Shown here one piece after another: positions 47,492 to 55,188 of a stretch of 64,000 nt of DNA. The stretch is from Streptomyces asiaticus. GTDB taxonomy: Bacteria > Actinomycetota > Actinomycetes > Streptomycetales > Streptomycetaceae. Position numbers and translations under genes: made by a program. Location of the stretch: positions 6,882,001-6,946,000 of the forward strand of contig NZ_JAGSHX010000006.1 in the NCBI RefSeq assembly GCF_018138715.1, given 5' to 3'. A model generated the notes under the pieces. The model had not been told where the DNA came from and did not search any database. It saw only the letters and a program-made list of their open reading frames with translations. Position 1 is the stretch's first letter. Every line of letters starts with the position of its first letter.

Positions 47492-48403
47492 ATGCATGTC
47501 TTCCTCACCGGCGCGAGCGGCTACATCGGCGGCACCGTCGCCGTCCGCCTCCGCCAGGCAGGCCATCACATCAGCGGTCTGACCCGCGATCCGGCCAAGG
47601 CCGAACAACTCGCCCGGCTGGGCATCGAGCCCGTGGTGGGTTCGCTCGACGACGCGGACCTCCTCGCCGCGCACGCCCGCGGCGCCGACGCCGTGGTCAA
47701 CGCGGCCGACAGCGACCATCGCGCGGCCGTGGAGACGCTCATCGCCGCGCTGGCCGGATCGGGCAAGCCGCTGATCCACACCAGCGGCTCCAGCACGGTC
47801 GGCACCGGCACGGAGGGCGAGGTGTCGGAGGCGGTCCACGGCGAGGACCTCCTCGCCCCGGATTCGGCCTGGGAGCCCGGCCACCCCATCCGCGCGGCCC
47901 GGGTCGCCATCGACCGCCTGGTCCTGAGCGCGGCCGAGCGGGGCGTGCGGTCGGCGGTGCTCTGCGACAGCCTGATCTACGGGTACGGGCGGGGCCTCGG
48001 CCGGGACAGCGTCCTGATCGCCGCACTGGTCCGGCAGGCCCGCGCCGGGGGAGTGGTCCGCCAGGTCGGCCCCGGCCGCAACATCTGGTCCACCGTCCAT
48101 GTCGACGACGTCGCCGACCTGTACCTCCTCGCGCTGGAGAAGGCGCCTCCGGGCACCTTCTGCTTCGTGGAGAACGGGGAGGAGTCGTTCGGTGCGATCG
48201 CCGAGGCCATCGCCCGCTCCCTCGGCCTGCCCGGCCCCCGCCCCTGGGACCCCGACGCGCCGGACAACGTCTGGGACCCCCAGTTCGCCCGGCACGCCCT
48301 GGGCTCCAACAGCCGTGTACGGGCGGGCCGCGCCCGCGAGCTACTCGGCTGGCACCCGCGGCACCGCTCGATCACGGACTGGATCCTTCGCGAGCTGCGC
48401 TGA
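47492..48403 (+). CDS. NAD(P)-dependent epimerase/dehydratase-family protein (extended SDR)
   Basis: A 303-residue extended short-chain dehydrogenase-like protein. The nucleotide-binding loop is FLTGASGYIGGTVAVRL; the active-site pattern is altered, with SGSSTVGTG and RAARVAIDRLVL in place of a clear YxxxK, so it may be an atypical or non-epimerase member. Length fits NmrA/epimerase-like proteins. Substrate unknown. The leader carries several overlapping palindromes. Its 3' end overlaps the convergent EamA gene by 63 bases. Confidence 0.82.
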   Translation: MHVFLTGASGYIGGTVAVRLRQAGHHISGLTRDPAKAEQLARLGIEPVVGSLDDADLLAAHARGADAVVNAADSDHRAAVETLIAALAGSGKPLIHTSGSSTVGTGTEGEVSEAVHGEDLLAPDSAWEPGHPIRAARVAIDRLVLSAAERGVRSAVLCDSLIYGYGRGLGRDSVLIAALVRQARAGGVVRQVGPGRNIWSTVHVDDVADLYLLALEKAPPGTFCFVENGEESFGAIAEAIARSLGLPGPRPWDPDAPDNVWDPQFARHALGSNSRVRAGRARELLGWHPRHRSITDWILRELR

Positions 48404-49276
48404 CCGGTCGGGGCGGCGGCGCGCGGTGGCCGCCGTTACCCCGATCACGCACACCGCCATGCCCGCGAGGGCCGTCCACCCGGGCGCGTCCCCGAACATC
48501 GCGTAGGCCCACACCAGCGTGGTCGGGGGCGTGAGGTAGATCAGCGCGCTGGTGCGGGTGACGCCGTTGCGGCGCAGGCTCAGCCAGTAGAAGCCGTAGC
48601 CGCCGACCGTGGAAAGCAGCACCGTCCAGACCACGGCGACCCAGAAGCCCCCGCCCGCCGGGGGCGCGGCATGGCCCCCGGCCACGGCGACCCCGGTGAA
48701 CAGGACGGCGCTGACCAGGCAGTGCAGCGGTATGGCGTCCACGGGGTCGAGCGGCGCCCGCACCTTACGTTCCAGGAAGCTCGCGGCCAGCAGCGCCGCC
48801 ATGGCGGCGAAGGGCAGCCCGTACGCCCAGGCCGGGGCGGTCGGGCCCGCCGACAGATCGCCCTGGACGACGAGCGCGACCCCGCCCAGGCCGATGGCCA
48901 GCCCCGCCCACTGGCGCGGGCTGACCGTCTCCCCGAGCAGCCGCCCGGCCAGCGCGCCCGCCGCGAGCGGCTGCAACGCGGCGATCAGCGCGGCGGTGCC
49001 GGACGGCACGCCGAGCCCGACCGACCAGACGATCCCGCCGAGATAGCCGCCCTGCGAAAGCGCTCCGATCACCGCCTGCTCGGCGATCGCACGCGGGCGC
49101 AGTCTGCGCCGCCTCAGCAGCGCCCAGGCGCCGCTCAGGACCGCCGCCGCCGCGAGGAAGCGCCACATCAGCAGGGTGTCGGCGGCGGCCTCCCGCGTGC
49201 CGAGCTCGGCTCCGATGAAGCCGGAGCTCCACATCACGACGAGGCCGATGGCGGTGACGGCGGCGCTGACGGGCAT
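48341..49276 (-). CDS. EamA-family (drug/metabolite) exporter
   Basis: A 311-residue membrane protein with ten predicted helices in two EamA repeats (AVTAIGLVVMWSSGFIGAELG at the start, split; GYGFYWLSLRRNGVTRTSALIYLTPP near the end). DMT exporters of this type move amino acids or small metabolites; substrate unknown. The C-terminal 20 residues are basic and soluble. The frame runs up to 49378 but ATG 49276 (MPVSAAVTAIG) is preferred, with a ribosome site gaggacgcccc. Divergent from a TetR gene. Confidence 0.9.
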   Translation of the reverse strand: MPVSAAVTAIGLVVMWSSGFIGAELGTREAAADTLLMWRFLAAAAVLSGAWALLRRRRLRPRAIAEQAVIGALSQGGYLGGIVWSVGLGVPSGTAALIAALQPLAAGALAGRLLGETVSPRQWAGLAIGLGGVALVVQGDLSAGPTAPAWAYGLPFAAMAALLAASFLERKVRAPLDPVDAIPLHCLVSAVLFTGVAVAGGHAAPPAGGGFWVAVVWTVLLSTVGGYGFYWLSLRRNGVTRTSALIYLTPPTTLVWAYAMFGDAPGWTALAGMAVCVIGVTAATARRRPDRSAQLAKDPVRDRAVPRVPAE

Positions 49277-49324
49277 GGGGCGTCCTCGTTCTGGGTTGGG
49301 GTTCCGGGTCGGTTCAGACTCCGG

Positions 49325-49376
49325 GTATACCGGTCTGTTTACTCCCTCACCCACTAGACTAAACAGATCGGTATAC
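49325..49376. promoter_or_regulatory. Operator pair between EamA exporter and TetR gene
   Basis: 17-bp inverted arms gtataccggtctgttta (49325-49341) and its near complement (49360-49376), one mismatch, with an 18-base spacer. A tagact hexamer (49355-49360) could be a -10 for the TetR gene. The long arms could bind one TetR dimer each, controlling both divergent genes. Confidence 0.75.
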
Positions 49377-49407
49377 ACGTCAACCCTCCACCGGAGGTGA
49401 TCACGGC

Positions 49408-49986
49408 ATGGAAGCGCGCGGAGATGTGCTCACCCCCGCCGGGCGCCGCATTCTCGACACCGCCGCCGAGCTGTTCTACGGGCAGGGGATCCACGCGGTC
49501 GGCGTGGATCTGATCGCCAAGCGCGCCGGAGTCACCAAGAAGACGCTGTACGACCGCTTCGGCTCGAAGGAAACGCTGGTCGCCGCGTATCTGCGGGAGC
49601 GCGATGAGCGGTGGCGGGCGTGGCTCACCGCCGAGGTCGAGAAGTCGCCCCCGGCGGATCGCGCCCTGGCCACGTTCGACGCGCTCGCGGAGTGGGTGCG
49701 CCGTGAGAACCCGCGCGGCTGCGGCTTCGTCAACGCGGCGGCCGAACTGCCGGACCCCGGCCATCCGGCCCGGCAGGTGATCGCCGACCAGAAGCACTGG
49801 CTGCGGGGCTATCTGCGGCAGCTGTGCGAGGAGGCGGGCGTGACGGCTCCCGACGGTCTGGCGGACGAGCTGCTGCTGCTCCACGAGGGGGCCACGGTGC
49901 TGAACGGTCTCTCGGTGGCCGCCGATCCGGTCGGCACCGCGCGTGAGCTGGCCGAACGAGCGCTGGAGCGGGCCCGGGCGGCCTGA
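49408..49986 (+). CDS. TetR-family regulator divergent from the EamA exporter
   Basis: A 192-residue TetR protein. Helix-turn-helix in ILDTAAELFYGQGIHAVGVD ... VTKKTLYDRFGSKETLV (about 15-57); the C-terminal domain is close to the AcrR/YfiR-like group with NPRGCGFVNAAAELPDPGHP. Start ATG 49408 after ggaggtgat. The long inverted repeat at 49325-49376 between it and the exporter is the likely operator, so it probably represses both. Confidence 0.92.
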   Translation: MEARGDVLTPAGRRILDTAAELFYGQGIHAVGVDLIAKRAGVTKKTLYDRFGSKETLVAAYLRERDERWRAWLTAEVEKSPPADRALATFDALAEWVRRENPRGCGFVNAAAELPDPGHPARQVIADQKHWLRGYLRQLCEEAGVTAPDGLADELLLLHEGATVLNGLSVAADPVGTARELAERALERARAA

Positions 49987-50050
49987 CCCGAGTGCGCTGC
50001 CCGAGCGCGTTGCTTGACCTTGAGCGCACTCGAAACCGTACGTTCCTCGC

Positions 50051-51016
50051 ATGACGACCAAACAGCATGCGATCGGCTCCGGTTTCGGGGTGCGCAGTAC
50101 GACGAGCGACGTTCTCGCGGGCATTGACCTGTCCGGGGAGCTCGCGCTCGTGACCGGCGGTTATTCGGGGCTCGGGCTGGAGACGACGCGGGCTCTCGCC
50201 GGTGCGGGGGCCCACGTCGTCGTGCCCGCGCGGCGGCCCTCGGCCGCCGTCGAAGCGCTCGGCGGGATCGAGAGCGTGGAGGTCGCCGAGATGGACCTCG
50301 CGGACCTGGACAGCGTTCGGGCCTTCGCGGAGGAATTCCTCGCGTCCGGTCGCGATATCGACATTCTGATCAACAATGCCGGGATCATGGCCGCGCCCGA
50401 AACCCGGGTGGGCCCCGGCTGGGAAGCCCAGTTCGCCATCAACCACCTGGGGCACTACGCCCTGGTCAACCGGCTGTGGCCCGCGATCGCCCGTGGCGGT
50501 GGCGCACGCGTGGTGTCGCTCTCCTCCAATGGGCATCAGCTCTCGGACATCCACTGGGACGACCCCCACTTCGAGCGGCACGCCTACGACAAGTGGCAGG
50601 CGTATGGGCAGGCGAAGACGGCCAATGCCCTGTTCGCGCTGCACCTCGACGCGCTGGGGCGGAACACCGGTGTGCGGGCGTTCTCCGTGCACCCCGGCAC
50701 GATCGCCACCCAGCTGGGGCGCCACATGTCCCCGGAAGAACTGGCGGAGCTGAGTGAAACGATCGACGCCAGCTCCACCAACGTCGGCTGGAAGACGCCC
50801 GAGGAGGGCGCGGCCACCCAGGTCTGGGCGGCGACCTCGCCACAGCTCGCGGGCATGGGCGGCGTGTACTGCGAGGACTGCGACATCGCCGGGCCCGCGC
50901 CGGAGGGCACCGAACTGGGCAGCGGAGTGAGCGCCTGGGTCACCGATCCGGAGCGGGCGGCGCGGCTGTGGGCGCTGTCGGCGGAGCTCACCGGGGTCGA
51001 TGCCTTCGCCGAGTAG
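50051..51016 (+). CDS. Short-chain dehydrogenase/reductase (retinol dehydrogenase-like)
   Basis: A 321-residue SDR. Cofactor loop VTGGYSGLGLETTRAL (about 36-51), NNAGIMAAPE (about 112), catalytic Ser in VVSLSSNGHQ, and YxxxK as YGQAKTANALF (about 193-203). The residue after the first strand is Arg (ARRPS), so NADPH is favoured. Related to the WWOX/retinol dehydrogenase-like enzymes used on diverse carbonyls. Starts at ATG 50051. Followed by a MarR operon whose operator begins 7 bases after its stop. Confidence 0.9.
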   Translation: MTTKQHAIGSGFGVRSTTSDVLAGIDLSGELALVTGGYSGLGLETTRALAGAGAHVVVPARRPSAAVEALGGIESVEVAEMDLADLDSVRAFAEEFLASGRDIDILINNAGIMAAPETRVGPGWEAQFAINHLGHYALVNRLWPAIARGGGARVVSLSSNGHQLSDIHWDDPHFERHAYDKWQAYGQAKTANALFALHLDALGRNTGVRAFSVHPGTIATQLGRHMSPEELAELSETIDASSTNVGWKTPEEGAATQVWAATSPQLAGMGGVYCEDCDIAGPAPEGTELGSGVSAWVTDPERAARLWALSAELTGVDAFAE

Positions 51017-51022
51017 GCAGAC

Positions 51023-51060
51023 AGCCCAAACTGTGCAGTTTGAACTGGACAGCTTGGGCT
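51023..51060 (+). promoter_or_regulatory. MarR-type operator
   Basis: Outer arms agcccaaactgt (51023-51034) and acagcttgggct (51049-51060) match with one mismatch. A perfect inner palindrome caaactg-tg-cagtttg lies at 51027-51042. A third, imperfect palindrome aactg-ga-cagctt follows at 51043-51055, giving two adjacent dimer sites. It is 22 bases before the MarR start, so autorepression is likely. Confidence 0.75.
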
Positions 51061-51081
51061 GAAGAAATTACCGTGAGGGGC

Positions 51082-51531
51082 ATGGCAGAGACTCTTGACG
51101 GCATGTCCGCGTCCGCCGTGCGCGCCGCGTATGAGATCCGTGTAGTGATCGGCCGGCTGCGGCGGCGGTTCAGGGAGACGTACGACAACGAGGAGCTCAC
51201 CCCCTCGCAGACGTCCGTGCTCAGCAGGCTCAGCAAGGAGGGCCCCGCCTCGGCCAGCGCGCTGGCGGCGGCCGAGCGCGTACGGCCGCAGTCGATGGCG
51301 GCCACGCTCGCCGTGCTGGAGGAGCGCGGACTGATCCAGCGGCGCCCCGATCCCCATGACGGGCGGCGGCAGCTGGTCTCGACGAGCGACATGGGCAGCG
51401 CGTTCCTGGACGACAAGCGGCGGGCGGGCGAGGAATGGCTCGCCCAGGCCCTGGAGAGCGGCTACACGGAAGCGGAACGGCAGACCATCCTCGAGGCGCT
51501 GGCCCTGCTGGACCGGCTCAGCCGCGCATGA
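51082..51531 (+). CDS. MarR-family regulator
   Basis: A 149-residue winged-helix repressor. DNA-binding part LTPSQTSVLSRLSKEGP ... ASALAAAERVRPQSMAATLAVLEERGLIQR and the wing DPHDGRRQLVSTS (about 45-105). The frame is open upstream but ATG 51082 follows gagggg and gives the standard length. The stop overlaps the MFS gene by 4 bases (ATGA). It likely represses the MarR-MFS-isochorismatase operon through the palindromes at 51023-51060. Confidence 0.93.
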   Translation: MAETLDGMSASAVRAAYEIRVVIGRLRRRFRETYDNEELTPSQTSVLSRLSKEGPASASALAAAERVRPQSMAATLAVLEERGLIQRRPDPHDGRRQLVSTSDMGSAFLDDKRRAGEEWLAQALESGYTEAERQTILEALALLDRLSRA

Positions 51532-52973
51532 TCCAGCGGTTGACGCGGCTCACACGACGAAAGGGCAGGGCGGACGCGGGGAGCGCCTTCGACCGTAGGC
51601 TCCTCGCGCCGATGATCCTGGGTTCGGTACTGAACCCGGTCAACTCCTCGATCATCTCCGTGTCGCTGGTGCCGATCGGCGCCGCGTTCGGGGCGCCGCC
51701 GGCGCAGACGGCCTGGCTGGTCTCGGCGCTCTATCTGGCCACCTCGATAGGCCAGCCGGTCATGGGCCGGCTGATCGACCTCTACGGGCCGCGCCGCCTC
51801 TTCCTCGCCGGGGCGGCCCTGACCGGGATCGCGGGCCTGATCGGTCTGCTCGCCACGAACCTGGGGACACTGATCGTCGCGCGGGTGGTGCTCGGGTTCG
51901 GCACCTGCGCGGGCTATCCGGCCGCGATGTACCTCATCCGCGGGGAGGCCCGGCGGACCGGCCAGGAGAGCCCCGCCGGGATCCTCGCCATCCTCGCGGT
52001 CGCCAGTCAGACCATCGCGGTCATCGGACCGCCCCTGGGCGGACTGCTGATCGGGCTGGGCGGCTGGCGCTCCACGTTCGCCGTCAACATCCCACTGGCG
52101 GTGGCGGGTCTGATCCTCGGCGTACGGCGTCTGCCGAAGGAGCGGCCCCCGGCGGAACGCACCGATGAGCGCGTCCGGCTGGACCTGATCGGCATGGGGC
52201 TGTTCGCCGCGATGCTCGTCTCGTTGCTGCTGTTCCTGATGGAGCCGCGGGCCGACCGGTGGTATCTGCCGGTGCTGATGGCGGTGGCGGCGGCCGGGTT
52301 CGCGGTGCGGGAGCTGCGGGCGGCGGAGCCCTTCATCGATCTGCGGGTGTTCGGCGGCAATCCGCCCCTGCTGCTCACCTACGCCCGCGCGCTCCTCGTC
52401 TCCGTCGTCTCGTACGTCTTTCTCTACGGCTACACGCAGTGGCTCCAGGACGGCCGGGGGCTGACGGCCTCCCAGGCGGGGCTCGCCCAACTGCCCCTGT
52501 TCCTGACCGGGATCGCGGTGTCCACCGCCACCGGCCGCCGCGCCGCCGTGCGCGGCAAGCTGCTGGTGGGGGCCGTGGCGCAGATCGTCGGCTGCGTCCT
52601 GCTGCTCCCGCTCCAGCCGCACAGCGCGATATGGCTGCTGATCGTCGTCGGGCTCGTCTTCGGCGTACCGCAGGGGCTGATGAACCTCGCCCTCCAGAAC
52701 GCGGTGTACCACCAGGCCGATCCGGAGCGGATGGGCTCCTCGGCGGGGCTGCTCCGCACCTTCTTCTACCTCGGCGCGATCGTCGCCTCCAGCGCCAACG
52801 GCGCCTTCTTCGGCGACCGCGCCGACACCGGCGGGCTGCACGGCCTGGCCTGGTTCATGCTCGCCATCACCGGTCTGTGTCTGGCGCTGACGCTCGTGGA
52901 CCGCTCGCTGGGCCGCATCGGTTCCGACGATCCCTCTTCCGCGCAACAACCGACGCAGCGAAAGGCTTCATGA
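51528..52973 (+). CDS. MFS transporter, 14-helix drug-efflux type (DHA2)
   Basis: A 481-residue membrane protein with a 14-helix pattern. First helix LNPVNSSIISVSLVPIGAAF; motif A is GRLIDLYGPRRLFL; motif C-like GPPLGGLLIGLGGWRSTFAVNIP (in pieces). DHA2 proteins export antibiotics, dyes or metabolites; substrate unknown. Coupled by ATGA to MarR and to the downstream isochorismatase-like gene, so a MarR-controlled export operon. Confidence 0.93.
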   Translation: MIQRLTRLTRRKGRADAGSAFDRRLLAPMILGSVLNPVNSSIISVSLVPIGAAFGAPPAQTAWLVSALYLATSIGQPVMGRLIDLYGPRRLFLAGAALTGIAGLIGLLATNLGTLIVARVVLGFGTCAGYPAAMYLIRGEARRTGQESPAGILAILAVASQTIAVIGPPLGGLLIGLGGWRSTFAVNIPLAVAGLILGVRRLPKERPPAERTDERVRLDLIGMGLFAAMLVSLLLFLMEPRADRWYLPVLMAVAAAGFAVRELRAAEPFIDLRVFGGNPPLLLTYARALLVSVVSYVFLYGYTQWLQDGRGLTASQAGLAQLPLFLTGIAVSTATGRRAAVRGKLLVGAVAQIVGCVLLLPLQPHSAIWLLIVVGLVFGVPQGLMNLALQNAVYHQADPERMGSSAGLLRTFFYLGAIVASSANGAFFGDRADTGGLHGLAWFMLAITGLCLALTLVDRSLGRIGSDDPSSAQQPTQRKAS

Positions 52974-53551
52974 ACGTGAACGCGAACGTGAACGCGAACG
53001 CGAACAAGACGGCTCTGCTCGTGATGGACGTCCAGGAGGGCATCGTGGCCCACGTCCAGGACCCCGACTATGTGGAGCGCGTGAGCCGTGCGGTCGACGC
53101 GGCCCGTAACGCCGGAATCCCCGTCGTGTACGTCGCCATCGGTTTCCGCTCCGGCCGTCCCGAGGCCTCGGCCCGCAACAAGGTCGTCGGCTCCCTGCCG
53201 CCGGGTCTCTACACCGAGGACGACCCCAAGATCGCCATCCACACCGGTGTGGCGCCCCGGCCGGACGAGGTCGTGGTCACCAAGCGGCGGGTCAGCGCGT
53301 TCGCCGGCAGCGACCTGGATGTGGTGCTGCGGTCCGGCGACATCACCCATCTCGTCCTGACCGGTGTCGCGACCGGTGGCGTCGTCCTGTCCACCCTGCG
53401 CCAGGCCGCCGACCTGGACTTCCGGCTCACGGTGCTGTCCGACGCCTGCTACGACCCGGACCCGGAGGTGCACCGGCTGCTCATCGAGAAGGTGTTTCCG
53501 TCGCAGGCCGAGGTCACGACGGTGGAGGAGTGGGCCAACACGGCGGGCTGA
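52970..53551 (+). CDS. Isochorismatase-superfamily protein lacking the catalytic cysteine
   Basis: A 193-residue alpha/beta hydrolase of the isochorismatase-like family. Catalytic Asp in LLVMDVQEGI and Lys in VVVTKRRVSAF are present. The usual nucleophile position (T..CV) reads TGVATGGVVLSTLR, Val or Gly instead of Cys, so a cysteine-hydrolase mechanism (nicotinamidase-like) is not expected. The N-terminus is an odd repeat MNVNANVNANANK encoded by six-base tandem repeats. The ATGA start overlaps the MFS gene. It may modify or hydrolyse the compound the pump exports; this is inference. Confidence 0.88.
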   Translation: MNVNANVNANANKTALLVMDVQEGIVAHVQDPDYVERVSRAVDAARNAGIPVVYVAIGFRSGRPEASARNKVVGSLPPGLYTEDDPKIAIHTGVAPRPDEVVVTKRRVSAFAGSDLDVVLRSGDITHLVLTGVATGGVVLSTLRQAADLDFRLTVLSDACYDPDPEVHRLLIEKVFPSQAEVTTVEEWANTAG

Positions 53552-53626
53552 GCGGCTCGGGATGGGCGTGGGCGTTGGGGCTGAGCGGCTCGGTCGGGTG
53601 CGGCGCCGTTTCGCGCCTTCGGCGCA

Positions 53627-54003
53627 TTTGAGCATGGGTCGGCGGGTGGGTGCCCGGCGCTCGTCGCCGGGCACCGGGCCGGTGGGGGCGGGGCCCGGCG
53701 GCGGCTCCGGTGTCCGGTGGCCGGGGTCGTTGCCGGACTGGCGGGTCGATGGGCGTCGGGGCCGGACCGCCCTCCGGATGGGCCGGGGGTGGGGTACCCC
53801 TTCCGGAATTGCTTGACAAATTAGTTGCTTCAGATCAAGCGTTTTTTGAAGGGGTACCCGGAGGGACCGCCCCGGGTCCCGCCGGTCCGCACTCCGGATC
53901 GAACCGCTCGTCCCGCATCGCCGAGCCGCCACGACCCCGACACCCCACCGGCCCGGCGGCCGGCGGCGGTGCCCCGCCCCCCACCTCCGGCCCCATGCTC
54001 AAA
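53627..54003. repeat. Large inverted duplication with an AT-rich centre
   Basis: In the 507-base gap between convergent genes, ttgagcatggg (53628-53638) recurs inverted at 53992-54002, and ggtaccccttc (53793-53803) recurs inverted as gaaggggtacc (53848-53858). Between these anchors the two halves are similar GC-rich sequence read in opposite directions. The 44-base centre is strikingly AT-rich and holds TTGACA (53813-53818) and inverted gcttga/tcaagc (53811-53816 and 53835-53840). No convincing gene lies in the gap. Confidence 0.6.
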
Positions 54004-54058
54004 AGCCACCCCGCCTCGGTAAGCGGCGCCCCTACGCACACGAGCCCGCCCGAAAACC

Positions 54059-54868
54059 TCAACGCGGCCAGATCGGCGGGTTGGTGCAGAACGCGCCACC
54101 GAGGTACTCGTGGTCGGGGTTGCCCGGCTCCAGCTCGCCCTGTTCGGCGATCAGCTTCGCGGCGTACGGCTCGGAGTCGTCCCGCGGCTCGTACCCCAGG
54201 GCGCGGGCCGAGGAGAGGTCCCACCACAGGCGGGTGTTGGCCGAGCTGCCGTAGACCGTCGTGCAGCCCACGTTCTCCGCCGTGAGGGCGGCGTGGAGCA
54301 GCCGGGCGCCGTCCGCCGGGCTCATCCAGATGGACAGCATGCGGACCGTCGTCGGCTCGGGGAAGCAGGAGCCGATGCGGATGGCGACCGTCTCGATGCC
54401 GTGCTTGTCCCAGTAGAACGAGGCCAGGTCCTCGCCGAACGCTTTGGACAGCCCGTAGTAGGTGTCGGGGCGGCGCGGGGTGTCGAGCGGGATGAGCGGG
54501 TCGTCCCCCACCGGGCGCGGGGTGAAGCCCACGGCGTGGTTGCTGGAGGCGAAGACGATCCGGCGGACCCCGGCCTCGCGCGCCGCCTCGTACACGTTGT
54601 ACGTGCCCTCGATATTGGCCCGAAGGATCTTCTCGAACGGGGCTTCCAGGGAGATACCCGCGAGATGGATGATCGCGTCAACGCCCCGCACGGCCTCGCG
54701 CAGGGCGTCCCGGTCGGACAGATCCGCGGTGATCGCGTCCGGCTCGCCCTCGATGGGGAGCTGGTCGAGCAGCCGCAGCTGGTATCCGTACGGCGGCAGC
54801 AGCTCGCGCATCAAGGTGCCCATGCCGCCGGCGGCGCCGGTGAGAAGGACGGTGCGGGGAGCGGGCAT
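54059..54868 (-). CDS. udh: NAD-dependent epimerase/dehydratase, probable uronate dehydrogenase
   Basis: A 269-residue extended SDR. Cofactor loop VLLTGAAGGMGTLMREL; IIHLAGIS at about 67; FASSNHAVGFTP (about 107-118, a uronate-dehydrogenase feature with Ser and the SNHAVG motif); catalytic YYGLSKAFGED (Y-x3-K, about 136); and FPEPTTVRMLSIWMSP. Such enzymes oxidise glucuronate or galacturonate to the aldaro-lactone, the entry to the glucarate/galactarate route. Neighbouring kdgD, which works on that route, supports the call. Start ATG 54868 with ggagg upstream. Confidence 0.8.
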   Translation of the reverse strand: MPAPRTVLLTGAAGGMGTLMRELLPPYGYQLRLLDQLPIEGEPDAITADLSDRDALREAVRGVDAIIHLAGISLEAPFEKILRANIEGTYNVYEAAREAGVRRIVFASSNHAVGFTPRPVGDDPLIPLDTPRRPDTYYGLSKAFGEDLASFYWDKHGIETVAIRIGSCFPEPTTVRMLSIWMSPADGARLLHAALTAENVGCTTVYGSSANTRLWWDLSSARALGYEPRDDSEPYAAKLIAEQGELEPGNPDHEYLGGAFCTNPPIWPR

Positions 54869-55188
54869 GGGCGGAGCCTCCGTAAGGGGTGTCGCGTTAT
54901 GGGGTTGTCGCGCAGGGCGCTCTTGCGTAGGCGGTTTTTATTCATGTATGTGGTTCAGATTCATGGACACCGTAGGGATCGACGCGTGGGCCGTCAAGGG
55001 TGGCGCGATGCCGACGAATTCAGCGTCGGGTGAGTGTCGGGTGAGTGGCGTCACCCGGTCGGCGCCCTTGACCGGCGGCCGATGGCTGCCTTACGGTGAA
55101 CTCGTTCACGAATGTAGATGACGATCAGAAACGTGCACGCGGCGTCGGTGGGTGACGACGGGTCGGTGTACACGACAGGGAGAAGCCC
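54869..55188. promoter_or_regulatory. Divergent control region between udh and kdgD
   Basis: A 320-base gap. TTGACC (55068-55073), 18 bases, TACGGT (55092-55097) is a promoter candidate for kdgD. A perfect inverted repeat gtgaac-tc-gttcac (55096-55109) overlaps its -10 and start site and is a likely operator. Upstream is an 11-bp perfect tandem repeat gtcgggtgagt (55025-55035 and 55036-55046), whose second copy forms cgggtga-gtggcg-tcacccg (55038-55057). No small gene seen. Confidence 0.6.

Noticed and set aside
53825..54022. 65-residue frame in the AT-rich island
   Set aside because: Pro/Arg-rich with no domain, and it begins inside a palindrome; more likely chance than a small gene.
54110..55033. 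307-residue rightward frame opposite the uronate dehydrogenase gene
   Set aside because: Shadow frame; the leftward frame has a full SDR fold with catalytic motifs.
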